Shown: one piece after another, positions 1-5,512 of the stretch | Layout: each line of letters begins with the position of its first letter | Numbering within the stretch: position 1 is the stretch's first letter | Assembly (NCBI GenBank): GCA_900546635.1 | Contig: URDS01000062.1 | Span: forward strand, 1-12,331 | Length of the DNA: 12,331 nt | From: an uncultured Eubacteriales bacterium | GTDB lineage: Bacteria > Bacillota > Clostridia > Oscillospirales > CAG-272 | Direction: 5' to 3' | Translations under genes and position numbers: made by a program | Notes under the pieces: generated by a model | What the model saw: the letters and a program-made list of their open reading frames with translations, nothing else | What the model was told of the DNA's origin: nothing | The model's database searches: none

Positions 1-120
1 TACAAGGCGGACATGCGCCGCCTTGTAAACACCTTACAGGCGCGCGAGTGCCGCCGAGGGCGGCGCGATGGCGCGAGCGAACGCGCCCTATCGTCGGAAA
101 ACCTTGGTTTTTCGGCGGTC
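1..120 (+). repeat. 123-nt four-hairpin repeat, copy 1 (first 3 nt outside window)
   Basis: First of four copies of a dispersed module; the others are at 3219-3341, 7007-7129 (minus) and 11918-12040. It begins inside the left arm of hairpin 1 (TTTACAAGGCGG paired with CCGCCTTGTAAA, loop ACATGCG). It then has hairpin 2 (GCCGCC/GGCGGC, loop GAG), hairpin 3 (GGCGCG/CGCGCC) and hairpin 4 at about 92-117. In hairpin 4 two pairs are G-T wobbles where other copies have A-T or C-G. It ends in GGTC at 117-120 and is followed at once by an unrelated 15-bp hairpin. Nothing resembling a protein-coding frame is conserved across the copies. Confidence 0.9.
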
Positions 121-121
121 A

Positions 122-156
122 AAAAAGCGGTCAAATCGCAGATTTGACCGCTTTTT
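122..156. terminator. Bidirectional terminator-like hairpin after repeat copy 1
   Basis: A perfect 15-bp stem (122-136 with 142-156) closes a 5-nt loop, CGCAG. It has A's on its left and T's on its right, so it can end transcription on either strand. On the minus strand it encodes the last residues and TGA stop (131-133) of the lipoprotein gene, so the gene ends within the hairpin. It is also the locus-specific fifth hairpin of repeat copy 1. Confidence 0.75.
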
Positions 157-625
157 CAATCGCTTCGTTGTCCGGCAGCATGTACAGCACGACAACATTC
201 CCGTAAACTTCGATATACGCCGTTTCCGCATACCCCTCCAGGCCGCTGAGCTTCAGCGCGCGGAGGGTTTCTTTGATCCGGCGTTCCAAAAACAGCCGCG
301 CGTCTCCCGCGTCCGAGGATTGGTACAGCCGGAGCACCGTCAGTTCGCAGAGCGGCGGTTTCAGAGAGGAATAAATCGCCATTTCCTCGATTTTATCCGC
401 AAAGTCCGGATAGCCCGCAAGTCCCAGATAGTCGGACAGAAAATCCTCCGACATGCCGTTTTTATAGAAACGCCCGTAGCAGGAAATCTGCCCGGCGGGC
501 AGCGATTCGTCCGCCGTGACGGCGCGCAGCACGACATCGTACAGCCGCCCGCTCTTTGTGCAGGAAAACAGGCAGAACAGCGAGAGCGCAAGCAGCAAAA
601 ATATGCCAAAACAAATTTTTTTCAT
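131..625 (-). CDS. Small lipoprotein, DUF4358-like
   Basis: 164 residues. The start at 625 is chosen because a GGTGAG ribosome-binding site lies five nt upstream and because it yields a proper signal: MKK, a hydrophobic run to about residue 20, then a lipobox LFSC with Cys22. The 19 in-frame residues further upstream look like chance read-through. The mature part is alpha/beta in character, with a helix-rich centre and a C-terminal YIEVYGNVVVLYMLPDNE stretch. The hydrophobic strand followed by a negatively charged turn resembles the small DUF4358 lipoproteins of Clostridia; that match is from memory and tentative. It is probably anchored to the outer face of the membrane. It is divergent from the SLH protein gene at 865. 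The final residues (KAVKSAI) and stop are encoded inside the hairpin at 122-156, so the C-terminus may have been remodelled by that hairpin. Function is unknown. Confidence 0.8.
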   Translation of the reverse strand: MKKICFGIFLLLALSLFCLFSCTKSGRLYDVVLRAVTADESLPAGQISCYGRFYKNGMSEDFLSDYLGLAGYPDFADKIEEMAIYSSLKPPLCELTVLRLYQSSDAGDARLFLERRIKETLRALKLSGLEGYAETAYIEVYGNVVVLYMLPDNEAIEKAVKSAI

Positions 626-800
626 ATACTCACCCGTATTCAATATATGCGCGTATCCGCGCGTCCATACCCACGAAGGCAAAACGCGCGCCGCTCTGCC
701 GCTTGAAAAAAAAATCGGCGCGTTCGCTTTTTGAAAAATTTTTGTCCTAAAAAATTAGGAATTTTCTTAAAAATTTTGGATAAAATGCCAGATAAGTTGA

Positions 801-829
801 TTGAAAATGACAAATATTTTTGCTATAAT
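801..829 (+). promoter_or_regulatory. Sigma-A promoter of the SLH/SGNH surface protein gene
   Basis: TTGAAA (801-806) is separated by 17 nt from a perfect TATAAT (824-829). TG at 821-822 makes it an extended -10. A start near 836 would give a leader of about 29 nt with the AGGGGG ribosome-binding site at 852-857. Confidence 0.85.
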
Positions 830-864
830 GGGAATATCAAATTTACAATATAGGGGGATATTTC

Positions 865-3078
865 GTGAAAAAGAAAATAATTATTGCACTTGTACTCTGC
901 ATCATTTCGGCGCTCTGCATCTTCGGCGCGGCGGCGGCCGAGACCGAGGAAAGCTGCGCAAACGGTCTTTATCTGCTCGGACTCATTCAGGGTTACAGCG
1001 AGGGCGGACAGGATTTCGGCTTTGACGATTCGCTCACGCGCGCGCAGGCGGTCGTGCTGCTGGAGCGCTATCTGGGCGTACTGGACAGCGCGGCGGCGGC
1101 CAATGTCAAGGCGCCTTTTTCCGATGTGCCCGCCTGGGCGGATCTGTATGTCGGCTATGCTTGTGAAAACAAGCTTGTTTCGGGGAGAAAGGACGCTTCC
1201 GGAAACGCTTATTTTGATCCCGACGCGCCGATCAGCGAGGCGGAGTTCCTCACGCTTTTGCTGCGCGCGATGAAATATGAAGACAAAAACGACGGCAGCG
1301 GTGATTTTGTATGGAGCGATCCGTACGCGCTGTCCGACAAACTCGGACTGACCGACGGAAAAAATGAGCAGTTTTTGCGGGGCGACGCGTTTGTGATGTG
1401 TTGGGCTGCGCTCGGCGCCGCGACGCAGGGAGGCGACAGTGTGGCGGATACTTTGATGGCGGCCGACGTGTTTGAAGACGCGCAGTACAGCCTTGCGCAG
1501 CGCATTGCCGGCGGCGAGATCATCAAGGTGGTCTGCGTCGGGGACAGCATCACGCAGGGCACCGGCGCAAAAGATCAGCGCAACAACTATCCGTCGCGTC
1601 TGCAGGCTTTGCTCGGCTCCTCTTTTCAGGTAATCAACTGCGGAAAGGCTTCGTCCTATGTGATGTCGCCGAGCAGCAAATTCAATGTAAAGGCGTCTAC
1701 GCCTGAGCTTTATTACCCCAATACCGCCGTGTATAAAACGGCGATGGCGTCGGACCCGGATATTGTGATTATCGCGCTCGGCACAAACGACGCGCGCAGT
1801 CTCACCGAGGCGGCCGCTTCCCAGCAGTTTGTCAAGGATTACAAGGCGTTGATCGCGGATTTCGCGGCGCTCGCCTCCAAACCGCAGATTTATCTGTCGA
1901 TTCCGCTTCCGGCGGCCAGTAACGCAATCCCCTATGAGGGAACCGTGTACATTTTGCCCGACCTGATTCGGGGTGTGGGCGAGGAACTCTCGCTGCCGGT
2001 GCTTGAAACCGGAATTGATCTGCGGGACTATTATGAAGCGGTGCTGCCGTTTAACGACCGGCTGCATCCCGATGATACCAGCTACGCGGCGCTCGCCGCG
2101 TACATGCGCCGCCATGTGTTCGGCGCGGCGCAGGCGCTGCCGGTCATTCCCGCGGCGCAGAACGACGTTGTGTTTGTCAGCGACAACGGAAAGCGTGAAA
2201 ACGGCGGTACGTCGCCCGCGGATGCGGTTAACAGTCTTGCCTACGCGTTCGGAATGCTGCGCGAAAACGGCGGAACGGTCGTGGTTTGCGGTACGGTTTC
2301 CAATCCGCAGACGTTTTTGCCGACCGCCGGAGGACAGATTAAGATTACCAGCGTGTACGACGGCGTGGATTACGCGGCAACCGCCGGTGCGAAGCTGGTG
2401 GTTAAGGGTTCGTATTTCTTCCGCAGCGATGTTTTGATCGAAAATATCACGATTCATACGACGGCAAACGGCCAGGGCTTTTATATCGGGTACAACGATT
2501 TTACCATCGGCAGCGGCGTCACGACGACATGGGCAAGCAATGTTACAACCGTTTTGTCCCTTAACTTTGGCTATACGATTCAACTCGCCGGGACGGAGGC
2601 TTCCTGCTTTGATTGCGTAAAGGACTGCACGCTGACCGTCAACAGCGGCACATGGTCGATCATCCGCGGCGGCAACAAGCGCGCAAAGGCAACGTACGCG
2701 GTAAGCGATGTTAAAGAGGGCGTGAAGCTGTCGGTGATTATCAACGGCGGCACGTTTAACCATGCGGGTGTTTCTCCGAACAGCGGAAGCGGAATGAACG
2801 ATTTGAACGGAGAACTCTATGTGGAGATCAACGGCGGCAGCTTTGCGGGTGATTTCTTCGCGATTGCGAACGTCGGAACCAATCAGACCGGTTATACGCC
2901 GACCTTCGGCGGAAGCGCGGTCGTGAAAATAACGGGCGGCACGTTCCAAGGCAAGCTCGGCGCGTATCAGGTGGAAACGGCAAAGAAGCTGACCGGCGGC
3001 GTCAAGCTGATTCTGACCGACAAGACCGCGTCGTTGGCTTCCAAGGCTAAGGGCTTTGAAATCGAATACGAGAAGTAA
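865..3078 (+). CDS. Secreted SLH-domain SGNH/GDSL hydrolase with C-terminal beta-helix
   Basis: 737 residues, GTG start 7 nt after AGGGGG. Residues 1-25 form a signal peptide (MKKK, hydrophobic core, AAAAE). Two recognisable SLH repeats (about 30-72 and 82-137) and a degenerate third (about 147-190) suggest non-covalent attachment to cell-wall polymer. Residues about 218-420 are an SGNH hydrolase: block I GDSI with nucleophile Ser228, block II Asn258-Cys-Gly260, block III GTND at 306-309, and block V with Asp398 and His401. Such domains are typically carbohydrate or lipid esterases or deacylases. Residues about 430-737 carry recurring INGGTF/INGGSF/ITGGTF turns, typical of a right-handed parallel beta-helix that might hold a polysaccharide. 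The inferred role is removing acyl groups from a surface or host glycan; substrate unknown. It has its own extended -10 promoter and is followed by a 19-bp hairpin. Confidence 0.9.
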   Translation: MKKKIIIALVLCIISALCIFGAAAAETEESCANGLYLLGLIQGYSEGGQDFGFDDSLTRAQAVVLLERYLGVLDSAAAANVKAPFSDVPAWADLYVGYACENKLVSGRKDASGNAYFDPDAPISEAEFLTLLLRAMKYEDKNDGSGDFVWSDPYALSDKLGLTDGKNEQFLRGDAFVMCWAALGAATQGGDSVADTLMAADVFEDAQYSLAQRIAGGEIIKVVCVGDSITQGTGAKDQRNNYPSRLQALLGSSFQVINCGKASSYVMSPSSKFNVKASTPELYYPNTAVYKTAMASDPDIVIIALGTNDARSLTEAAASQQFVKDYKALIADFAALASKPQIYLSIPLPAASNAIPYEGTVYILPDLIRGVGEELSLPVLETGIDLRDYYEAVLPFNDRLHPDDTSYAALAAYMRRHVFGAAQALPVIPAAQNDVVFVSDNGKRENGGTSPADAVNSLAYAFGMLRENGGTVVVCGTVSNPQTFLPTAGGQIKITSVYDGVDYAATAGAKLVVKGSYFFRSDVLIENITIHTTANGQGFYIGYNDFTIGSGVTTTWASNVTTVLSLNFGYTIQLAGTEASCFDCVKDCTLTVNSGTWSIIRGGNKRAKATYAVSDVKEGVKLSVIINGGTFNHAGVSPNSGSGMNDLNGELYVEINGGSFAGDFFAIANVGTNQTGYTPTFGGSAVVKITGGTFQGKLGAYQVETAKKLTGGVKLILTDKTASLASKAKGFEIEYEK

Positions 3079-3143
3079 GTTTTGCGCTTGTGAGACGGGG
3101 CGCTTTGGATGCATTGGATTTTGCAAATCTTATTTACCGGCAA

Positions 3144-3185
3144 ACTGAACGGACGGAGATATTTTTATATCTCCGTCCGTTCAGT
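3144..3185 (+). terminator. Long perfect hairpin behind the surface protein gene
   Basis: A 19-bp perfect stem (3144-3162 with 3167-3185) and a TTTT loop, 66 nt after the stop codon. It lacks a downstream T-tract, so termination efficiency is uncertain. It could equally act as a 3'-end stabiliser. Repeat copy 2 begins 33 nt further on. Confidence 0.6.
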
Positions 3186-3218
3186 CTGTCACAAAAGTGA
3201 AAATCGCAAATCAAATAA

Positions 3219-3341
3219 GTTTACAAGGCGGACATGAGCCGCCTTGTAAACACCTTATAGGCGCGCGAGTGCCGCCAATGGCGGCGCGACGGCGCGAGCG
3301 AACGCGCCCCATCGTCGAAAAACCTTAGTTTTTCGACGGTC
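3219..3341 (+). repeat. 123-nt four-hairpin repeat, copy 2
   Basis: The full module. Hairpin 1 is 3219-3251, a 13-bp perfect stem with loop ACATGAG. Hairpin 2 has the same stem as the other copies but loop AAT. Hairpin 3 is GGCGCG/CGCGCC. Hairpin 4 has an 11-bp stem with loop CTTA. It ends with GGTC at 3338-3341. An A-rich stretch starting GCAAA lies just upstream and is loosely shared with copies 3 and 4. Same strand as the surface protein gene before it. Confidence 0.92.
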
Positions 3342-3344
3342 TGA

Positions 3345-3367
3345 CCTGTGCCGCATTGCGGCACAGG
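3345..3367. other. Locus-specific hairpin following repeat copy 2
   Basis: A 10-bp perfect stem (3345-3354 with 3358-3367) and a 3-nt loop, ATT, starting 3 nt after the module. The sequence is unrelated to the hairpins after the other copies and there is no T-tract, so it is not obviously a terminator. Confidence 0.8.
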
Positions 3368-3414
3368 CATACATATCATTTCTTACTATTGAAATTAGGA
3401 TACTCAAAATAAAC

Positions 3415-3460
3415 AAACAATCCGAACACGCCTCCACTGTGGAAGATGTTCGGATTGTTT
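3415..3460 (-). terminator. Rho-independent terminator of tRNA-Pro
   Basis: 14-bp arms 3415-3428 and 3447-3460 enclose a smaller CTTCCAC/GTGGAGG hairpin. On the minus strand a T-rich tract follows. It begins just after the encoded CCA of tRNA-Pro. Confidence 0.85.
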
Positions 3461-3465
3461 TCATG

Positions 3466-3542
3466 TGGTCGGAATGAGGTGATTCGAACACCCGACCTCT
3501 TGGTCCCGAACCAAGCGCACTACCAAGCTGTGCTACATCCCG
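3466..3542 (-). tRNA. tRNA-Pro (anticodon CGG), CCA encoded
   Basis: All four arms are present. The acceptor CGGGATG pairs with CATTCCG, allowing one G-T. The anticodon loop TTCGGGA is flanked by CTTGG/CCAAG and gives anticodon CGG for codon CCG. The T-arm loop contains TTCGAAT. The discriminator base is A (3469) and the CCA is encoded (3466-3468). It has its own promoter and terminator, so it is a single-gene transcription unit. Confidence 0.97.
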
Positions 3543-3564
3543 AATTGTTTGATTTGCATTCGCT

Positions 3565-3593
3565 ATTATAGCATACCCCGCTCCGTTTGTCAA
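3565..3593 (-). promoter_or_regulatory. Strong sigma-A promoter of tRNA-Pro
   Basis: On the minus strand a consensus TTGACA (3593-3588), a 17-nt spacer and a consensus TATAAT (3570-3565), preceded by TGC as an extended -10. It lies 22 nt upstream of the tRNA 5' end. Confidence 0.92.
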
Positions 3594-3604
3594 CCCTATT
3601 TTTT

Positions 3605-3690
3605 GCGGCGGCCGTTTTTTTGAGCGGTCGATTCTCCGCACGGTATAGAGGCGCGCGGCGCGCAAAAATTCCCGCGGCGGCCGTTTTTTT
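3605..3690 (+). repeat. Pair of identical 17-bp GC-rich/T7 direct repeats
   Basis: GCGGCGGCCG followed by seven T's occurs at 3605-3621 and again at 3674-3690. Both lie between the divergent tRNA-Pro and nrdR promoters. The meaning is unknown; they could be weak terminator-like sites or the trace of a duplication. Confidence 0.6.
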
Positions 3691-3702
3691 CGCGCGCGCC
3701 TA

Positions 3703-3731
3703 TTTACAACCCATATTGCGCATGTTATAAT
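3703..3731 (+). promoter_or_regulatory. Sigma-A promoter of nrdR operon
   Basis: TTTACA (3703-3708), a 17-nt spacer, and a perfect TATAAT (3726-3731). Transcription would start near 3738, inside the NrdR-box-like palindrome at 3737-3752. The leader would be about 80 nt. Confidence 0.85.
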
Positions 3732-3752
3732 AATTTTATCTATATATAGTGG
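3706..3752 (+). promoter_or_regulatory. Tandem NrdR-box-like operator
   Basis: The 16-mer at 3737-3752 (TATCTATATATAGTGG) matches the core of the NrdR box consensus acaCwAtATaTwGtgt almost completely. A weaker partial match, ACAACCCATATTGCGC, sits at 3706-3721. The two start 31 bp apart, three helical turns, which is the spacing known for paired NrdR boxes. They overlap the -35/spacer and the transcription start, so bound NrdR should repress. The strong box is clear by eye; the weak one rests on about 10 of 16 positions plus the spacing. Confidence 0.7.
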
Positions 3753-3779
3753 CACCTTGGATGCCGCGCCCCATCATGT

Positions 3780-3817
3780 AAGGAGGAAGAATTTGCTCTG
3801 CAAATTCATTGACAGCT
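3780..3817 (+). promoter_or_regulatory. Distant nrdR ribosome-binding site bridged by a hairpin
   Basis: The only good Shine-Dalgarno, AAGGAGGA (3780-3787), lies 30 nt before the nrdR ATG at 3818, too far for normal initiation. An 8-bp perfect hairpin (GAATTTGC, loop TCT, GCAAATTC; 3789-3807) fills the gap. If folded, it brings the effective spacing to about 10-11 nt. Alternatively the site serves a 22-codon leader ORF that starts at TTG 3793, runs out of frame across the nrdR start and stops at TGA near 3859, which would couple translation. Confidence 0.5.
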
Positions 3818-4264
3818 ATGAAATGTCCGAACTGCGGGTATCCGGAAAGCAAAGTCATTGATTCCCGGCCGGTCAGCGACAACAACAGCATCCGCCGCCG
3901 CCGGGAATGCCTCGAATGCCGCCGGCGCTTCACAACCTATGAGGTCATTGATTCGGTACAGATCGTTGTCATCAAAAAGGACGGCTCAAAGGAATTTTTT
4001 GACCGCATGAAGCTGGAAAGCGGCCTGATGAAAGCCTGCCAAAAGCGCCCCGTGGATACGGCGGCGCTCGCGCTTGAGATCGAAGCCGAACTGCAAAACT
4101 CACTGCGCGCGGAGATCACCACCGGCGAGATCGGCGAAATTATCATGGACAAACTGCGGAAAATCGACGCTGTCTCCTATGTCCGCTTTGCATCCGTTTA
4201 CCGCGAGTTCAAGGACGCGGCAACCTTTATGGAGGAACTCAAACGGCTTGGAGGAAAGCCGTAA
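3818..4264 (+). CDS. nrdR: Transcriptional repressor NrdR
   Basis: 148 residues, the usual family length of about 150. The N-terminal zinc ribbon has CPNCG (Cys3, Cys6) and CLEC (Cys31, Cys34 by position), with the family signature VIDSRPV and RRRRECLECRRRFTTYE between and after. The ATP-cone domain follows (about 46-136; VVIKKDGSKEFFDRMKLESG, then YVRFASVYREF at the end). NrdR senses ATP/dATP and represses ribonucleotide reductase genes by binding NrdR boxes. The start is set at MKCP, as in the family, although the strong ribosome-binding site is unusually distant. NrdR-box-like sites at 3706-3752 imply autoregulation. It is the first gene of an operon with the rRNA methyltransferase 63 nt downstream. 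Confidence 0.97.
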   Translation: MKCPNCGYPESKVIDSRPVSDNNSIRRRRECLECRRRFTTYEVIDSVQIVVIKKDGSKEFFDRMKLESGLMKACQKRPVDTAALALEIEAELQNSLRAEITTGEIGEIIMDKLRKIDAVSYVRFASVYREFKDAATFMEELKRLGGKP

Positions 4265-4327
4265 AAACCGCGCAATTCTTTGGGAGGACACACCGCCCCG
4301 CGCCGATGCGCCGCGGTGATTTTAAAA

Positions 4328-5452
4328 ATGGAAATCGAATTTGTGGCCACCTGCCTGTTTGGGCTGGAGCACTTTCTCGGTGAGGAAATCGACCGTCTCG
4401 GATACCGGCGAACCGAGACCATCGACGGCCGCGTTTCCTTTATCGGGGACGAATATGCCGTCGCCCGCTGCAACATCTGGCTGCGCTGCGCCGAACGCCT
4501 GTATATCAAAATGGGCAGTTTCCGCGCGCGCACGTTCGGTGAGCTTTTTGAGGGCACCAAGTCGGTCGAGTGGGAAAAATACATTGGGCGCGAGGACGCT
4601 TTTCCGGTCAAGGGACATTCGATTCGGAGCAAGCTGTTCTCCATACCCGACTGCCAGAGCATCGTCAAAAAAGCGGTCGCGCAGCGGCTGGACAACGAAT
4701 ACGGCATGTGCTGGTTTCCGGAATCTCGGATCAAATATCAAATTGAATTTTTCATTCTGCGCGACGAGGCCACACTGATGATCGACACATCGGGCGTCGC
4801 GCTGCACAAGCGCGGCTACCGTGCGACAGCCGGCGCGGCGCCCTTGCGCGAGACGCTCGCGGCGGCGCTTGTGCTCAATTCGCGCCCGCGCGAAAACGTG
4901 CTGCTCTGGGATCCGTTCTGCGGCAGCGGCACAATCGCCATTGAAGCGGCCATGATTATGAAAAATCAGGCGCCGGGACTGTTCCGGCGGTTCGCCGCGG
5001 AGGACTTTGAAGCGTTCCCGCCCGAAATTTGGGCGCAGGCGCGAAACGAAGCGCGCACGATGATCCGACCGACCTCGTTTGAGGCCTACGCCTCGGATAT
5101 CGACGAAAAAATGGTCGCCCTCACCGCCGAAAACGCGGAACGCGCGGGCGTGTCCGAAATCGTCAAATCGTTTGCCGCCGACGCGCGCGTCATCCGAACC
5201 GGCGACCGGCGGGGAACCATCGTCTGCAACCCGCCCTACGGCGAGCGCCTCGGCAGCGCCGAAGAAGCGGAGTCCCTGTATGTGCAGATCGGCCGGCATT
5301 TCCGCTCGCTTGCGCCCTGGCAGGTCTACGTGCTCACCTCCTGCGAGCGGTTCGAGCGGCTGTACGGACGCCGCGCGGACAAGGTGCGCAAGCTCTATAA
5401 CGGTATGATCCCCTGCTATCTGTACCAATATTTCAAATTTGACCGCGCTTGA
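4328..5452 (+). CDS. THUMP-domain class I SAM-dependent RNA methyltransferase (RlmL-N/YpsC type)
   Basis: 374 residues, close to the B. subtilis YpsC length (about 385). The start ATG follows GGTGAT at 9 nt and begins MEIEFVATCLFGLE, as in the family; an in-frame TTG at 4280 gives an unlikely extension. Residues about 45-155 form a THUMP RNA-binding domain. The catalytic domain has the SAM-binding loop DPFCGSGT (195-202), an acidic SASDID-like strand (about 256-260) and the N-methyltransferase motif NPPYGERLG (301-309). Members of COG0116 make m2G in 23S rRNA, as the N-terminal half of E. coli RlmL does at G2445. The same target is inferred here. Co-transcribed with nrdR and ended by the hairpin at 5466-5512. 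Confidence 0.93.
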   Translation: MEIEFVATCLFGLEHFLGEEIDRLGYRRTETIDGRVSFIGDEYAVARCNIWLRCAERLYIKMGSFRARTFGELFEGTKSVEWEKYIGREDAFPVKGHSIRSKLFSIPDCQSIVKKAVAQRLDNEYGMCWFPESRIKYQIEFFILRDEATLMIDTSGVALHKRGYRATAGAAPLRETLAAALVLNSRPRENVLLWDPFCGSGTIAIEAAMIMKNQAPGLFRRFAAEDFEAFPPEIWAQARNEARTMIRPTSFEAYASDIDEKMVALTAENAERAGVSEIVKSFAADARVIRTGDRRGTIVCNPPYGERLGSAEEAESLYVQIGRHFRSLAPWQVYVLTSCERFERLYGRRADKVRKLYNGMIPCYLYQYFKFDRA

Positions 5453-5480
5453 ATAAAAAACCGCTCCCCTGCGCACACTG
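5450..5480 (+). promoter_or_regulatory. Possible sigma-G promoter of spoVAF
   Basis: TGAATA at 5450-5455 overlaps the methyltransferase stop codon and fits the sigma-G -35 GHATR. After 18 nt comes CACACTG (5474-5480), 5 of 7 matches to CATWMTA. A start near 5487 would exclude the left arm of the upstream gene's terminator and leave the spoVAF ribosome-binding site free. Supported only by eye and by the known sigma-G dependence of spoVA genes. Confidence 0.4.
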
Positions 5481-5512
5481 AAAGAAAAGTGCAAGCGCGG
5501 GGGTGTTTTTTT
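5466..5512 (+). terminator. Operon terminator overlapping the spoVAF start
   Basis: CCCCTGCGC (5466-5474) pairs with GCGCGGGGG (5495-5503), giving nine pairs including one T-G. A short inner ACT/AGT stem is possible. The hairpin is followed by TGTTTTTTT (5504-5512). It ends the nrdR/methyltransferase transcript. The right arm and the next two bases are also the spoVAF ribosome-binding site (GGGGGTG), and the T-tract runs into its TTG start codon. Confidence 0.8.

Noticed and set aside
801..1025. 74-codon plus-strand frame starting in the promoter
   Set aside because: It begins upstream of the predicted transcription start and overlaps the signal-peptide region of the surface protein in another frame.
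823..3126. A 767-codon minus-strand open frame
   Set aside because: It is antisense to the SLH/SGNH gene over its whole length, rich in Arg and His, without domains or a ribosome-binding site; a GC-rich codon-bias shadow.
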